Shown in pieces: positions 51,801-61,064 of a stretch of 64,000 nucleotides of DNA. Below the pieces are notes generated by a model. The model was given only the letters and a program-made list of their open reading frames with translations. It ran no database searches and had not been told where the DNA came from. This DNA comes from Nostoc sp. UHCC 0926. GTDB taxonomy: Bacteria > Cyanobacteriota > Cyanobacteriia > Cyanobacteriales > Nostocaceae. Numbering within the stretch: position 1 is the first letter of the stretch; every line of letters starts with the position of its first letter. The stretch lies in the NCBI RefSeq assembly GCF_028623165.1, contig NZ_CP117768.1, forward strand, positions 930,001 through 994,000. Direction: 5' to 3'. The position numbers and the translations under genes were made by a program.

Positions 51801-52526
51801 ATGCTAGGTGTAAGAGAGGTTACAATGACTGCTGATGATAGAGCCTATGAGTTAGACATCCTGAAAAAAGTAATCAACACTTATTTAGATAAAACTGTAC
51901 CAGTTACAGAAGAGGGTTTAAATTCTCTACTGTCCAAACACGATGAGACTGTTTGGAAGATAGCTACAAAAATTTATAGCGAGAGCGGACACAAGGTTGA
52001 ATTTTCTCTAGTGCGTGAGATTGTTAACTCCCATATCGAAGTCTTGAAAATGCACGTAGCGACTGAGAAAGCAGCAGCCTACAAGCGCTTACAGTGCCAA
52101 AAAGTTGAGGAAGCTCGACCAGTGGCACAAGAAGCCCAACAAGCGGCAGAGGCAGAGAATCGCAGGCAAAATCGATTGACTGAGTTAGCTGAAAAGTTAG
52201 ATGAGTCTGGTAGAGACAAGAGGATGTCCGATCTTTTTGTTAAAGTTCTAGATATAGTCAGTGAACAGTTGAGCGTTGAGTTGGATAAAGTAAGTTTGAC
52301 TAGTCACATCTGTAACGATTTAGGGGCAGATGAGCTTGATACTGTTGAGCTTGCAATGGCACTTGAAGAGGCGTTTGATTTTAATATTGAAATACCTGAG
52401 GACATATTAGGGTCAGTTAAAAAATGGCCTCCGTCATATAGCTATAATTCTTTCGGTGATTCAGATCCTGTAGCTTGCACTGTTGGAGAACTATTAGACT
52501 ACATTCACAAGCAAATTTCTACCTGA
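51801..52526 (+). CDS. Protein with C-terminal acyl-carrier-protein-like domain lacking the phosphopantetheine serine
   Basis: A 241-residue protein. Residues 1-90 are helical with no known match; 90-140 form a charged Ala/Gln/Glu-rich coiled coil (EEARPVAQEAQQAAEAENRR). Residues 145-241 follow ACP closely: VLDIVSEQLSVELDKVSL, DLGADELDTVELAMALEEAF, and VGELLDYIHKQI. In ACP the motif is GADSLD; here Ser is replaced by E178, so no phosphopantetheine can be attached. About 20 extra residues (KKWPPSYSYN region) interrupt helix III. AAAAGG lies near the ATG at 51801; ATG 51825 with GAGAGG is an equally good start. Function unknown; a structural ACP mimic is inferred. Confidence 0.75.
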   Translation: MLGVREVTMTADDRAYELDILKKVINTYLDKTVPVTEEGLNSLLSKHDETVWKIATKIYSESGHKVEFSLVREIVNSHIEVLKMHVATEKAAAYKRLQCQKVEEARPVAQEAQQAAEAENRRQNRLTELAEKLDESGRDKRMSDLFVKVLDIVSEQLSVELDKVSLTSHICNDLGADELDTVELAMALEEAFDFNIEIPEDILGSVKKWPPSYSYNSFGDSDPVACTVGELLDYIHKQIST

Positions 52527-52634
52527 AGATTAGCCGTTAGCATAGTGCGTAGTTTACCACCGTAGGCATCGCATAATTCAGCACACAACACTAAAAGCGA
52601 TCGCAAACCGGTTAAACCCCTTCATCTTCACTGA

Positions 52635-53573
52635 TTACTGATAAATTTGCGTTGCTTTGAGCATGTGGTAGGTAATGATCAACTGAGTGAGAGCAAGGGG
52701 GTAACTTTGTAATGTCTCCCCAGTTGTACCAGCAATTTTACCCAGTTCTGGATTACTTTCGCGATCGCAAATATTTCGTAAATGAGGCATATCAGAACAA
52801 ATAATATGCTCTAGCTTATTCACCTGTTCTAAAGTTGCATGACCATCAACTTCTAATACATCCACAGGCTTACTCATATCCCTGTCTAACCCCAGGCGGA
52901 TGGCTGAGTCAGAATTACCATAACTAGAGTTGGTAATTGGGGTGAAATCTGGGTGCGGAATTGTCGGACGAAGTACCAGGCGGACATTCAGGTGTCCATT
53001 GGTTTCATCATCTTCGTCTGTAGATGGGTAGAAACTAATTACTATATCAGACCATTGCCGCTGTGGACGGATAAACTCTGCTGAGTCTGGTTCGCGCTTT
53101 TCTAGTTCCGCTAGCACCTGTTGGGCAGTGTAGCTCCGCTTTTGCGTGTCTCGCTTGACTTTCCACTTAGCGCGTAGTTCTTCGGGAGGTGCAAGGTAAA
53201 CTTTAACATCGTAAGAGTCACGGGCAGCACGGGTAGAATAACCGAGTAATCCCTCAATAATCACGAATTTATTGGGCTTGATATACTTTGGTGGCTCGAA
53301 TGTGCCGGTTTTATGGCTGTAAACTGGCTTAAGAATTGGCTGTCCTGTGCGTAGCAGCGACAGGTGTTGCTGCATAATATCTAGGTGGTTGCAGTCGGGG
53401 TGGAGAGCAGTAATCCCAATTTCTGCACGTTCTTTGCGATCGTAACGGTGGTAATCATCTGTACAGATGATTGTGACATTTTCTGGGCCGAGTGCTTGAG
53501 CGATTCCGCGCGTTAGTGTTGTTTTCCCAGCAGCGCTGTCGCCGACAATACCAAGAATTATTGGACGGCTCAT
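52635..53573 (-). CDS. Phosphoribulokinase-family P-loop kinase
   Basis: A 312-residue protein. GIVGDSAAGKTTLTRGIAQA is the P-loop; ICTDDYHRYDRKERAEIGIT with ALHPDCNHLDIM and KPVYSHKTGTFEPP follow the PRK pattern for ribulose 5-phosphate and Mg-ATP binding. IEGLLGYSTRAARDSYDVKV carries Walker B. The regulatory Cys pair of the main Calvin-cycle PRK is not present in the same way (the P-loop reads SAAGKTT, not SGCGKST), so it is probably a paralogue of unknown substrate; true PRK is the alternative. GGGAGG lies 4 bases before ATG 53573 and only 1 base before ATG 53576, so the second start is preferred. Confidence 0.8.
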   Translation of the reverse strand: MSRPIILGIVGDSAAGKTTLTRGIAQALGPENVTIICTDDYHRYDRKERAEIGITALHPDCNHLDIMQQHLSLLRTGQPILKPVYSHKTGTFEPPKYIKPNKFVIIEGLLGYSTRAARDSYDVKVYLAPPEELRAKWKVKRDTQKRSYTAQQVLAELEKREPDSAEFIRPQRQWSDIVISFYPSTDEDDETNGHLNVRLVLRPTIPHPDFTPITNSSYGNSDSAIRLGLDRDMSKPVDVLEVDGHATLEQVNKLEHIICSDMPHLRNICDRESNPELGKIAGTTGETLQSYPLALTQLIITYHMLKATQIYQ

Positions 53574-53895
53574 CATACCTCCCAGAATAAAAGCAAGTTT
53601 ATTAATACAATTTCCCTACAATAGTTTTAATTCTAGAAGGGTTTAGGCGAGTAACTCAAACAAAGGCTTGGTATGCAATATCTCTACATATAGAATGTCT
53701 ATGCGCTGGTTTATTGCATAATAATTACAATCTACATCACTTTCAGAGTCATTTGTACCCATAATTATGGATGTAGCCGCTGAGTTTCAGAATTAAGCAT
53801 CCGAATTTTGTGGTATCTCATTGTGGCGATAGAAATAGGTCAGGTTGAAGTACCAAACCTGACCTAACATGATCTTTCACTGAGCGGCATCAAGA
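53574..53895. other. Intergenic region between the PRK-family and GH13 genes
   Basis: About 320 bases, AT-rich; no gene or strong hairpin seen. It holds the promoter of the PRK-family gene (minus strand). Confidence 0.35.
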
Positions 53896-55887
53896 TTAAA
53901 CTAGAGCGTACACTTTAGCTTCCCACGGGAAGATACCTTCTCTGCCTACCCATTCTGATGGAATTATCCGCTCTTGAGTAATTTCCTTCCACTGCTTGCA
54001 AACTGGGGTTGCAGGCCAATTCGGGACTCTGTACTCAGAAGCAACAGGAGTGCCGTAATCAGAGAAATTCGCCACTACAACTACTAATTGATCGGCTTTA
54101 TTACCACGCTGCCAGACTAGAACTCGTTTACCATCGTTAAAGTCAACATGAAGAAATTGAGTATCATTTACAGATAAAGCATCGGAAGTCTTACGCAAGC
54201 GAATCAACCTGGCAACGTATTGGAAAATGCGTTGCCGCCAATCATCTTTCACCCGGCTGTAGTTAACTGGGTCAATCTGCTTATGATCATCTGTAGCAAG
54301 CAAATCCTGCTGATCGGCAAATTCATCTCCGGCAAGGATCATGGGAATTCCAACAGCAGTAAGCAAGCAGACAAATGCCAACTTAATCCGCGGTTCAGTA
54401 TGATCAATTCCATTACTAACAAGGTAGCTAAAGAAACGCTCGTTACCATAACCGCCAACATCATGGGAAGTTATATAGTTTACCGCCTGAGAACCATCTG
54501 TAAAGCCTAAGTTTCGGCAATCAATTAGTTTGCGGATACTCCACTCAAAGCTGGGTTCATCCCAGGCATTCTTACCTAAAATCACCTGTCGGATGATTTG
54601 CTTAAACTTTTCATTCCAAAGTCCATCCAGACGATTTTGGTGGATGAGAGATAAGGGTACACTCAACTCTTCGCCAACTACGAGGAACCTATCGCTGCTT
54701 CCACCTCTTTTGTCCCAAAGGGTGCGGGCAAAATCTTTGAATTCCTGCAAAAAGTCATAGTTGGCAATATTGTTGACGCTATCCAACCGCAGACCATCAA
54801 CCCGATAGTATTCCAACCAGTGGGCAATATGGGCTTTTAAGTATTCACGGGCTGGAACAAGCCAGGACTTTTGCCCAGTAATCGGGTTATAGCCCTCTAC
54901 CCAATAGTTGTACTTAAATAAATCCCCACCAAAGCCATCTCTTGACCCAAGTTCTGGATCACCACTGGCCCATTTGATGTAAAATTCCAAAAAATTAACG
55001 TTATGGTAAGGATTATTCCGCGAGAATGCCATCACCACATCCACAAAAAAGCGCAACCCTTGCTGATGACAAACTTTGATCAGATTAGCTAAATCAGTCG
55101 AAGCAGTAGGTGCTGACTCGCTATCTGGACGCCCTAAGTCAAAATCTGCTGCAAAATAATTTGCTGTACCATAGCCCCAATTGAGATTATCATCACTGTC
55201 TTCTGGTGGCAGAAGTTCTAGGGCGTTGATTCCCAATTCCACAAGATGAGCGCGGTTATTCAAGGCGCTGAGTATGGGAAAAGTAGGAGCGATCGCTTCT
55301 GGTACTAATAGTGCTAGTACGTCACGAAATGTGCCGGTTCCTTCTTCAATCAATCCATTTGAGTTAATCTTTGTCCAGCGGGTTGGTAATTCGTAAATCA
55401 CCAGTTGATTATTGGTTGGCAGCGTCTCTAAAGCAGCATCGCCTTCCCAATTTACAGTTTGCCCTTCAGGATCACAGGCAATCAGCGTCCCATTTTGATA
55501 AAGCACGACGCTTGCCGGATCGAAGCTAGCAACACCTCCCGATTCTGACGGCGTTGGTGCACGTAAGCGTCGATCCACAGTTGTCGCTGTTGGATCTGTG
55601 CAGTAGAGAATTTGATTAGCATTGGCAGAGTCGTAGGGGTCTGAGTTGCGGACTTTAAACCAGTAAAAGTAGACCTGTCCTTCAGTCAGACCAGATTCTT
55701 GAGCCGAAACTTCCCACAATTCTGGAAATTCTGTTGATTGACGAAGCGGAATTTCTTTAAATTGAGCTAATCTGTCTGGACTTTCGGGAGCAGTGTTGCC
55801 AATGTAGAGAGTGGGAGCTAGTTCTGAAGCACCGGGACGCCACAAGACAAAATGAGTTTTTTTGCGGCTCAATAAATCGATAGGCAT
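53896..55887 (-). CDS. GH13 alpha-amylase-family glycosidase
   Basis: A 663-residue enzyme. An N-terminal beta-sandwich (about 1-150, CBM48/E-set-like) precedes the (beta/alpha)8 barrel, with ALELLPPEDSDDNLNWGYG and FVDVVMAFSRNNPYH. The nucleophile is D369 in VDGLRLDSVNN, the acid/base E406 in VVGEELS and the third acid D476 in TSHDV. A C-terminal all-beta domain ends at 663. GH13 enzymes hydrolyse or transfer alpha-glucan chains. The N-terminal module suggests a debranching, trehalohydrolase-like or branching-type activity, which I cannot settle. Monocistronic; fits with glgP and GH65 in glucan metabolism. Confidence 0.88.
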   Translation of the reverse strand: MPIDLLSRKKTHFVLWRPGASELAPTLYIGNTAPESPDRLAQFKEIPLRQSTEFPELWEVSAQESGLTEGQVYFYWFKVRNSDPYDSANANQILYCTDPTATTVDRRLRAPTPSESGGVASFDPASVVLYQNGTLIACDPEGQTVNWEGDAALETLPTNNQLVIYELPTRWTKINSNGLIEEGTGTFRDVLALLVPEAIAPTFPILSALNNRAHLVELGINALELLPPEDSDDNLNWGYGTANYFAADFDLGRPDSESAPTASTDLANLIKVCHQQGLRFFVDVVMAFSRNNPYHNVNFLEFYIKWASGDPELGSRDGFGGDLFKYNYWVEGYNPITGQKSWLVPAREYLKAHIAHWLEYYRVDGLRLDSVNNIANYDFLQEFKDFARTLWDKRGGSSDRFLVVGEELSVPLSLIHQNRLDGLWNEKFKQIIRQVILGKNAWDEPSFEWSIRKLIDCRNLGFTDGSQAVNYITSHDVGGYGNERFFSYLVSNGIDHTEPRIKLAFVCLLTAVGIPMILAGDEFADQQDLLATDDHKQIDPVNYSRVKDDWRQRIFQYVARLIRLRKTSDALSVNDTQFLHVDFNDGKRVLVWQRGNKADQLVVVVANFSDYGTPVASEYRVPNWPATPVCKQWKEITQERIIPSEWVGREGIFPWEAKVYALV

Positions 55888-56211
55888 TACAAAAACCTCT
55901 GATCAAAGTTCAGTTATGAAGTTCTTACACAACAGCCGAGTGTTATTCCAGACGATAGGTTGAATTTCTTTGAACTGTCATAGGCAGTGGATTGAGTATT
56001 TTACTGGTAAATTTAGGAAGTTAACTTTATCTATATCAAGGTTCCGATATTTACTGCTATTGGCTTTCATCCCTGAGTTAAAAGACATTCAATTCTCAAA
56101 ACTTTTTCGGTTTTGAAAATTGCATTTTGGGGTTTTCTGCATATCTATGATCAAAGGTAAAGAAAAAGACTATACATTAAGTAGTAAGTACAGCTTTGCG
56201 TAAAGGCGTAG
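55888..56211. other. Intergenic region upstream of the GH13 gene
   Basis: AT-rich with no gene seen; it runs into the tandem repeat at 56212. Confidence 0.35.
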
Positions 56212-56371
56212 CATTGTTAATGCAAACCGATACATTAATAATGCAAGCCGACGCATTAATAATGTAAACCGACACATTAACAATGCAAGCCGACGCATTA
56301 ACAATGTAAACCGACACATTAACAATGCAAGCCGACGCATTAACAATGTAAACCGACACATTAACATTGCC
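56212..56371. repeat. 21-bp tandem repeat with 42-bp alternation
   Basis: At least six full 21-bp units (starts 56233, 56254, 56275, 56296, 56317, 56338) with a degenerate one at each end. Two flavours alternate: CATTAACAATGCAAGCCGACG and the variant with GTAAACCGACA, giving a 42-bp higher-order period. Confidence 0.9.
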
Positions 56372-56429
56372 GGGTATTGCCAAATTTAATTCGCTACGAA
56401 TTAATGAAATGTTGTACTAAGTGTAGTGT

Positions 56430-56793
56430 TGAGTTGGCGATCGCTAACCAGATCGCAAGCGTGATTATTGGGTTCAATCCCGGAATGAAGCAAGAAATCA
56501 ATAGAATAGACCTCTTGCACGAATGCAAAACTACCCTCAACCCCCAACCCCTTCTCCCATCCTTGGGAGAAGGGGAGGCAATTTCAAAGTCCCTCTCCCA
56601 AGGATGGGAGAGGGATTTAGGGTGAGGGCTTTTGATTTATGCAAGAGGTCTAATATTGGTAAGCGCAACAATCAAACGGCAGTTGCTACAACTCTTGGAG
56701 AAATACGCAACGCGCTGCTTCAACTTTGTGCAGATTCCTCACTCGCTGTTGAGGTTGAAACTGCAAGCGCTGTGTGAACGTTATGGATTGCAG
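56430..56793 (+). pseudogene. Remnant of an IS605-type TnpB (OrfB) gene, split by a MITE
   Basis: Before the MITE the frame reads LAIANQIASVIIGFNPGMKQ and EIN; after it come IGKRNNQ and, 45 bases on in another frame, NFVQIPHSLLRLKLQALCER. In order these match the RuvC-like C-terminal part of TnpB (IIG-N-GMKQEINIGKRNNQ-NFVQIPH). The zinc finger and N-terminus are gone. The sequence runs into the O-methyltransferase ATG. Confidence 0.7.
56507..56652. mobile_element. MITE with 13-bp inverted ends, inserted in a TnpB remnant
   Basis: TAGACCTCTTGCA (56507-56519) and TGCAAGAGGTCTA (56640-56652) are perfect inverted copies. The outer TA on each side fits a TA target duplication, as with IS630/Tc1-mariner-type transposition. 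The centre is a hairpin of CCCTCTCCC-type sequence. 146 bp, no gene. Confidence 0.85.
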
Positions 56794-56804
56794 GAAGGCA
56801 CGTT

Positions 56805-57467
56805 ATGACAACTCAAACACTAGGACTCGAACAAAACCTCTATGACTACTTACTATCAATCTCTCTGCGAGAACCAGAGATTTTAACCCAACTGAGACAC
56901 GAAACAGCCCAGTATCCAATCGGCAGGATGCAGGTTGCTCCCGAACAGGGGCAGTTTCTGGCGTTACTGGTGCAGTTGTTGGCAGCTAAGAAAACTTTGG
57001 AAATTGGGGTATTTACAGGCTATAGTGCCTTGGTGGTGGCATTGGCGTTACCGAGCGACGGTCAGGTGGTAGCCTGTGATGTGAGTGAGGAATTTACAAC
57101 GATCGCACGGCGCTATTGGCAGCAAGCAGGAGTGGCGGATAAAATTCAACTGCACATTGCCCCAGCTTTGGAGACTTTGGATCGGCTACTGGCAACAAAA
57201 GAAGCGGAAACTTTTGATTTTGCCTTCATCGATGCAGATAAGAGCAACTACGATGGTTATTATGAGCGATCGTTGCAATTAGTGCGACGGGGGGGATTGA
57301 TTGCGATCGATAATGTCCTTTGGTCAGGCAGGGTTGCCGACTCCCAAGTGCAAGATAATAGAACTAAAAGAATTCGTGCTTTTAATCAAAAGCTGCATCA
57401 AGACCAGCGAGTTAGTCTTAGTTTAGTAGCGATCGCAGATGGCTTGACTCTGGCACTGAAGAAGTAA
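56805..57467 (+). CDS. Class I SAM-dependent O-methyltransferase (caffeoyl-CoA OMT family)
   Basis: A 220-residue enzyme. TLEIGVFTGYSALVVALAL is SAM motif I. DFAFIDADKSNYDGYYE holds the divalent-metal Asp residues, and IAIDNVLWSGRVAD the following metal-binding Asp-Asn. This is the cation-dependent catechol-type OMT family (as in Synechocystis Slr0095). It methylates a hydroxyl of a small phenolic, substrate unknown. The ATG overlaps the end of the TnpB remnant, so the native promoter may have been altered. Monocistronic. Confidence 0.9.
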   Translation: MTTQTLGLEQNLYDYLLSISLREPEILTQLRHETAQYPIGRMQVAPEQGQFLALLVQLLAAKKTLEIGVFTGYSALVVALALPSDGQVVACDVSEEFTTIARRYWQQAGVADKIQLHIAPALETLDRLLATKEAETFDFAFIDADKSNYDGYYERSLQLVRRGGLIAIDNVLWSGRVADSQVQDNRTKRIRAFNQKLHQDQRVSLSLVAIADGLTLALKK

Positions 57468-57777
57468 TATCTTTCATTTGTTACGAACGCAGAAGCGGCC
57501 GTAGTGTCGCTTTGACAAAAAATAGTGGTTCCATAAGTTACTTTCATCTGTGACCCTTGGGATATGACCATTTGTAGCAACTGATTCCCACTAAAATCCA
57601 CTTTTGCTACTCTGAAGTGTCACACTAATTATTTTCTTTCTTTGAAGATTAATAAATGGTACAATTTTTTACCCATACACATTTTTTTTCTTTTTTTAAA
57701 TATTTGTTCGGTAGTATTATTATTACTAGACCTAAAGTGGATAAATGCATCTACTAATTGTTTAACCTTTAATATCC
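57468..57777. other. Intergenic region between the O-methyltransferase and AAA_35 genes
   Basis: 310 bases, very AT-rich on the right; no gene or strong hairpin seen. Likely promoter region of the AAA_35 pair. Confidence 0.35.
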
Positions 57778-59157
57778 GTGGAAGATATTCAGCAAGCAGT
57801 AGAAAGAATTTTGCAAGACAAGCCTCTTGGTTCCATTCAGTGGTTTGTGCTCTCTCAATCGTGGTTGGGCAAAAGTTACAGTGAAATGGCAGAGGCATCA
57901 GGCTACCGCAACAATTACATCAAGGAAGTTGGCTCTGAGTTGTGGCAAGACCTTTCTGTTGCACTTGGAAAAAGAGTAACGAAAAAAAATCTGCATTTAG
58001 CCTTGAATAAATACCTGCAAGACAAGATAGGTGATCGGGAGAATCAGAGCCAACATCAGTTCGACCTTGTATCTAGCTTAGAAATATCTCCAGACTTTTT
58101 TTCAGCAAGCAAGATAGAATTTCCTAGCGGCCCTGTACCACTGGGTTCTCCTTTTTACATCAATCGCCCTCCCCTAGAAGAACTTGTTTGTAACGAGATT
58201 TTACACCCTGGTTGCTTAATCCGGATTAAAGCACCTAAAAAGATGGGAAAAAGTTCACTGCTCAACCGGATGATTGCTTATGCTAGAGAGCAAGGTTATC
58301 AAATTGTCTATTTGGACTTTCAAGAAGCTGACCAAGATGTTTTTGCTTGTCTTGATAAATTTTTGCGTTGGTTTTGTGTCAATGTCAGCAGGCAGTTAAA
58401 TCTCCTTCCAAGTCTAGATGATTTTTGGGATACAGAAATGGGCAGCAAGGTAAGCTGCAAAATCTATTTTGAAGCGTATCTGCTGCAATACATTGATCAT
58501 AGTCCTGTAGTTTTGGCTTTGAATGAAGTCCATCGAGTTTTTGAACATCCCAATATTGCCCAAGACTTTCTGCCAATGCTGCGATTTTGGCACGAACAAG
58601 GAAAGCAGGAGCAAATTTGGCAAAAACTGCGGATGGTGGTGGTTCACACAACAGAAATTTATATTCCGCTCAACCTCAATCAATCACCTTTCAATGTAGG
58701 GATAACAATTACGCTGCCACCGTTTACTCTCAATCAGGTACAGAATTTAGCATTATGTTACGGACTACACTGGGCAGCAGATTCTGAAGGGGCAAAACGC
58801 CTTGTACCCCTACAAGTAATGGTAGGAGGACATCCCTATTTGGTGAGCCTTGCGCTTTATCATCTATGTCAGGAGGAAATGACATTAGAGGTGTTACTAG
58901 AAACCGCATCTACACCAGTAGGAATTTACAGTCAGCATTTACGAGAATTGTTGAACCTACTCCAAAAAGAACCAGAATTAATGTCAGCTATGCAACAGGT
59001 AATTGTAACAGATGAAAAAGTAGAGCTAGACGCGATCGCTGCTTATAAGCTAGAAAGTATGGGTTTGGTTCAACTAAACGGTAATCAAGCTCATACGATG
59101 TGTGAGTTATATCGCCTTTATTTTAGCCAACAACTTGGAAAGCACTCAGGGTACTAA
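57778..59157 (+). CDS. AAA_35 (AAA-like) ATPase with N-terminal VMAP-type HTH domain
   Basis: A 459-residue protein starting at GTG. Residues about 1-80 (LSQSWLGKSYSEMAEASGYR, NNYIKEVGSELWQDLS) form the helix-turn-helix module found at the N-terminus of many cyanobacterial vWA-MoxR-associated (VMAP) and NTPase conflict proteins. The AAA-like domain follows: Walker A APKKMGKSSLL with K158, sensor region VVVHTTEIYIPLNL. Walker B reads LALNEVHRVF: N249 stands where Asp is expected, so ATP hydrolysis may be weak or absent. No effector domain is attached. The next gene, 58 bases on, is another AAA_35 protein, so they likely form an operon. Confidence 0.8.
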   Translation: MEDIQQAVERILQDKPLGSIQWFVLSQSWLGKSYSEMAEASGYRNNYIKEVGSELWQDLSVALGKRVTKKNLHLALNKYLQDKIGDRENQSQHQFDLVSSLEISPDFFSASKIEFPSGPVPLGSPFYINRPPLEELVCNEILHPGCLIRIKAPKKMGKSSLLNRMIAYAREQGYQIVYLDFQEADQDVFACLDKFLRWFCVNVSRQLNLLPSLDDFWDTEMGSKVSCKIYFEAYLLQYIDHSPVVLALNEVHRVFEHPNIAQDFLPMLRFWHEQGKQEQIWQKLRMVVVHTTEIYIPLNLNQSPFNVGITITLPPFTLNQVQNLALCYGLHWAADSEGAKRLVPLQVMVGGHPYLVSLALYHLCQEEMTLEVLLETASTPVGIYSQHLRELLNLLQKEPELMSAMQQVIVTDEKVELDAIAAYKLESMGLVQLNGNQAHTMCELYRLYFSQQLGKHSGY

Positions 59158-59215
59158 TGGTTCTGGTAGACTATTGAAAGACAAATAATCAAAATAACTA
59201 ATTCTCATTCTTAAG

Positions 59216-60850
59216 ATGAATTTTATCAATTGTCCTGATATTAATTCATTTATTAAGAACGAGAACGAATTTAAAATTTTAAATCAAATGAACAATTATC
59301 GATACCAAGTTGGCGGTACTTTAACCAGTGACGCTCCTAGCTATGTTGAGCGCAGGGCAGATGTAGAACTCTACGAAGCCTTGAAAGAGGGTGAATTTTG
59401 CTACATCCTTAGCTGTAGGCAAATGGGCAAATCCTCACTAATGGTCAAAACAAAGCATCGCTTGCAACAAGAAGGCTTTAGATGTGCAACCGTTGATATG
59501 ACTAATATTGGTTGCGAAAATATAACTCCAGAGCAGTGGTATAAGGGAATTATCGGTGACTTATGGTTAGGTTTTAAACTGTTAGAAAAAGTCAATCTAA
59601 AAAGTTGGTGTCAACAGCAAAATGATATTTCTTCAGTTCAGAAACTCAGTCGGTTTATTTCGGAAAATCTGTTAGCTCAATTTCCTAACGAAAGATTATT
59701 TATTTTTATTGATGAAATTGATAGTATTCTCAGCCTTGATTTCTCTGTTGATGACTTTTTTGGCTTAATTCGATTTTGCTACAACCAACGAGCAATTGAT
59801 CCAGAGTATAATCGGATTACATTTGCAATTTTCGGTGTTGCGACACCTTCAGAATTAATTCTATATCGAAATAATCCTACACCGTTTAATTTTGGGAAAG
59901 CTATACAAGTCAATGGTTTTACATTTGAAGAAGCTCAACCACTATCTTTGGGACTGGATATTAAAGACAATCATCCCCAGAAAGTTTTGAAAGAAGTATT
60001 AGCTTGGACAAAAGGGCAACCATTTCTGACTCAAAAGCTGTGTCGCCTACTTGTCAGTTTATCTCAAAATGATGTGGGTAGAAAGCTAAAAATTCCCCCT
60101 GGCACAGAAGAATTTTGGATAGAAAATGTGGTGCGATCGCACATCATCGAAAAATGGGAATCACAAGATGAACCGGAGCATTTGCGAACAATTCGCGATC
60201 GCATCCTCAGAAACGAACAATTTGCCGCTAGATTGCTGGGAATTTATCAGCAAATTCTCCAAGGAATAAAAGTAACAGCCGACGATAGTCGAGAACAGGT
60301 AGAACTGTTGCTGTCTGGTTTAGTGATCAAAAAGCAAGGTTTTCTCCAAATCAAAAACCGAATTTATCAAGAAGTTTTCAATTTAGAATGGGTTGGAAAA
60401 AAATTAGCTTACTTGCGCCCCTACTATGAAACCTTCAATGCATGGGTAGCCTCAAAGGAAAAGGATGAATCTCGCCTATTGCACGGACAAGCCTTGATTG
60501 ATGCCCAAACTTGGGCAAATGGTAAAAGCTTGAGCAATTTAGATTATCAATTTTTAGCTGCTAGTGAAGAATTAGATCGGCGAGAAATGCAGCAAGCATT
60601 AGAGGCTGAACGTGCTAAAGAAGTTGAAGCACGACTTGCAGAACAACAAAAAAGGCTAGCTCAACAAAAGAAATCTGCCAGAATAGTAACATTTTTGCTC
60701 TTGGGCATGACGATTAAGTTGGTGATTTCTCTAGTGTGGGGAATGTCGCTTTTACGAAAGATTGATGCTTTAGAATCACAGGGAAAATGTACCCAAATAG
60801 GGCATCAGGGCAAAGTAATAACTGCAAATTCTCGGTTAAATGGATGCTGA
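59216..60850 (+). CDS. AAA_35 (AAA-like) ATPase with coiled coil and C-terminal membrane helix
   Basis: A 544-residue protein. [20 protein letters not shown] and [12 protein letters not shown] (Walker A, K72) with [12 protein letters not shown] (intact Walker B, about 164-175) define the AAA_35 ATPase. A winged-helix-like part (about 285-400) and a Glu/Ala-rich coiled coil (about 445-488, [19 protein letters not shown]) follow. One membrane helix (about 490-512) and a 30-residue tail come last. Relatives usually carry WD40 repeats or a sensor beyond the helix; here the protein stops soon after, so it may be naturally short or truncated. Likely partner of the HTH-AAA protein just upstream. Confidence 0.8.
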   Translation: MNFINCPDINSFIKNENEFKILNQMNNYRYQVGGTLTSDAPSYVERRADVELYEALKEGEFCYILSCRQMGKSSLMVKTKHRLQQEGFRCATVDMTNIGCENITPEQWYKGIIGDLWLGFKLLEKVNLKSWCQQQNDISSVQKLSRFISENLLAQFPNERLFIFIDEIDSILSLDFSVDDFFGLIRFCYNQRAIDPEYNRITFAIFGVATPSELILYRNNPTPFNFGKAIQVNGFTFEEAQPLSLGLDIKDNHPQKVLKEVLAWTKGQPFLTQKLCRLLVSLSQNDVGRKLKIPPGTEEFWIENVVRSHIIEKWESQDEPEHLRTIRDRILRNEQFAARLLGIYQQILQGIKVTADDSREQVELLLSGLVIKKQGFLQIKNRIYQEVFNLEWVGKKLAYLRPYYETFNAWVASKEKDESRLLHGQALIDAQTWANGKSLSNLDYQFLAASEELDRREMQQALEAERAKEVEARLAEQQKRLAQQKKSARIVTFLLLGMTIKLVISLVWGMSLLRKIDALESQGKCTQIGHQGKVITANSRLNGC

Positions 60851-61064
60851 GGCAAATTTGAGATTTTACTTTTTGCGTAATTTATTAAAAGTTACATTGT
60901 TTGAATAGGAATCTCTATCTGAAGATAGATGAATACGTTTTATACCAAACAAATAATTCTATGCAGTACTACATATGTATTTCTTTCGATAAAGATATTA
61001 CCCAAAGTCAGTAGACCGAAAACTTAATGTCAGGTTGACTGCAAATAAAGAACTTGTAAAAACA

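Noticed and set aside
56465..56485. GGGTTCAATCCC resembling a tRNA T-arm
   Set aside because: No anticodon or acceptor stems around it; it encodes IIGFNPG of the TnpB remnant.
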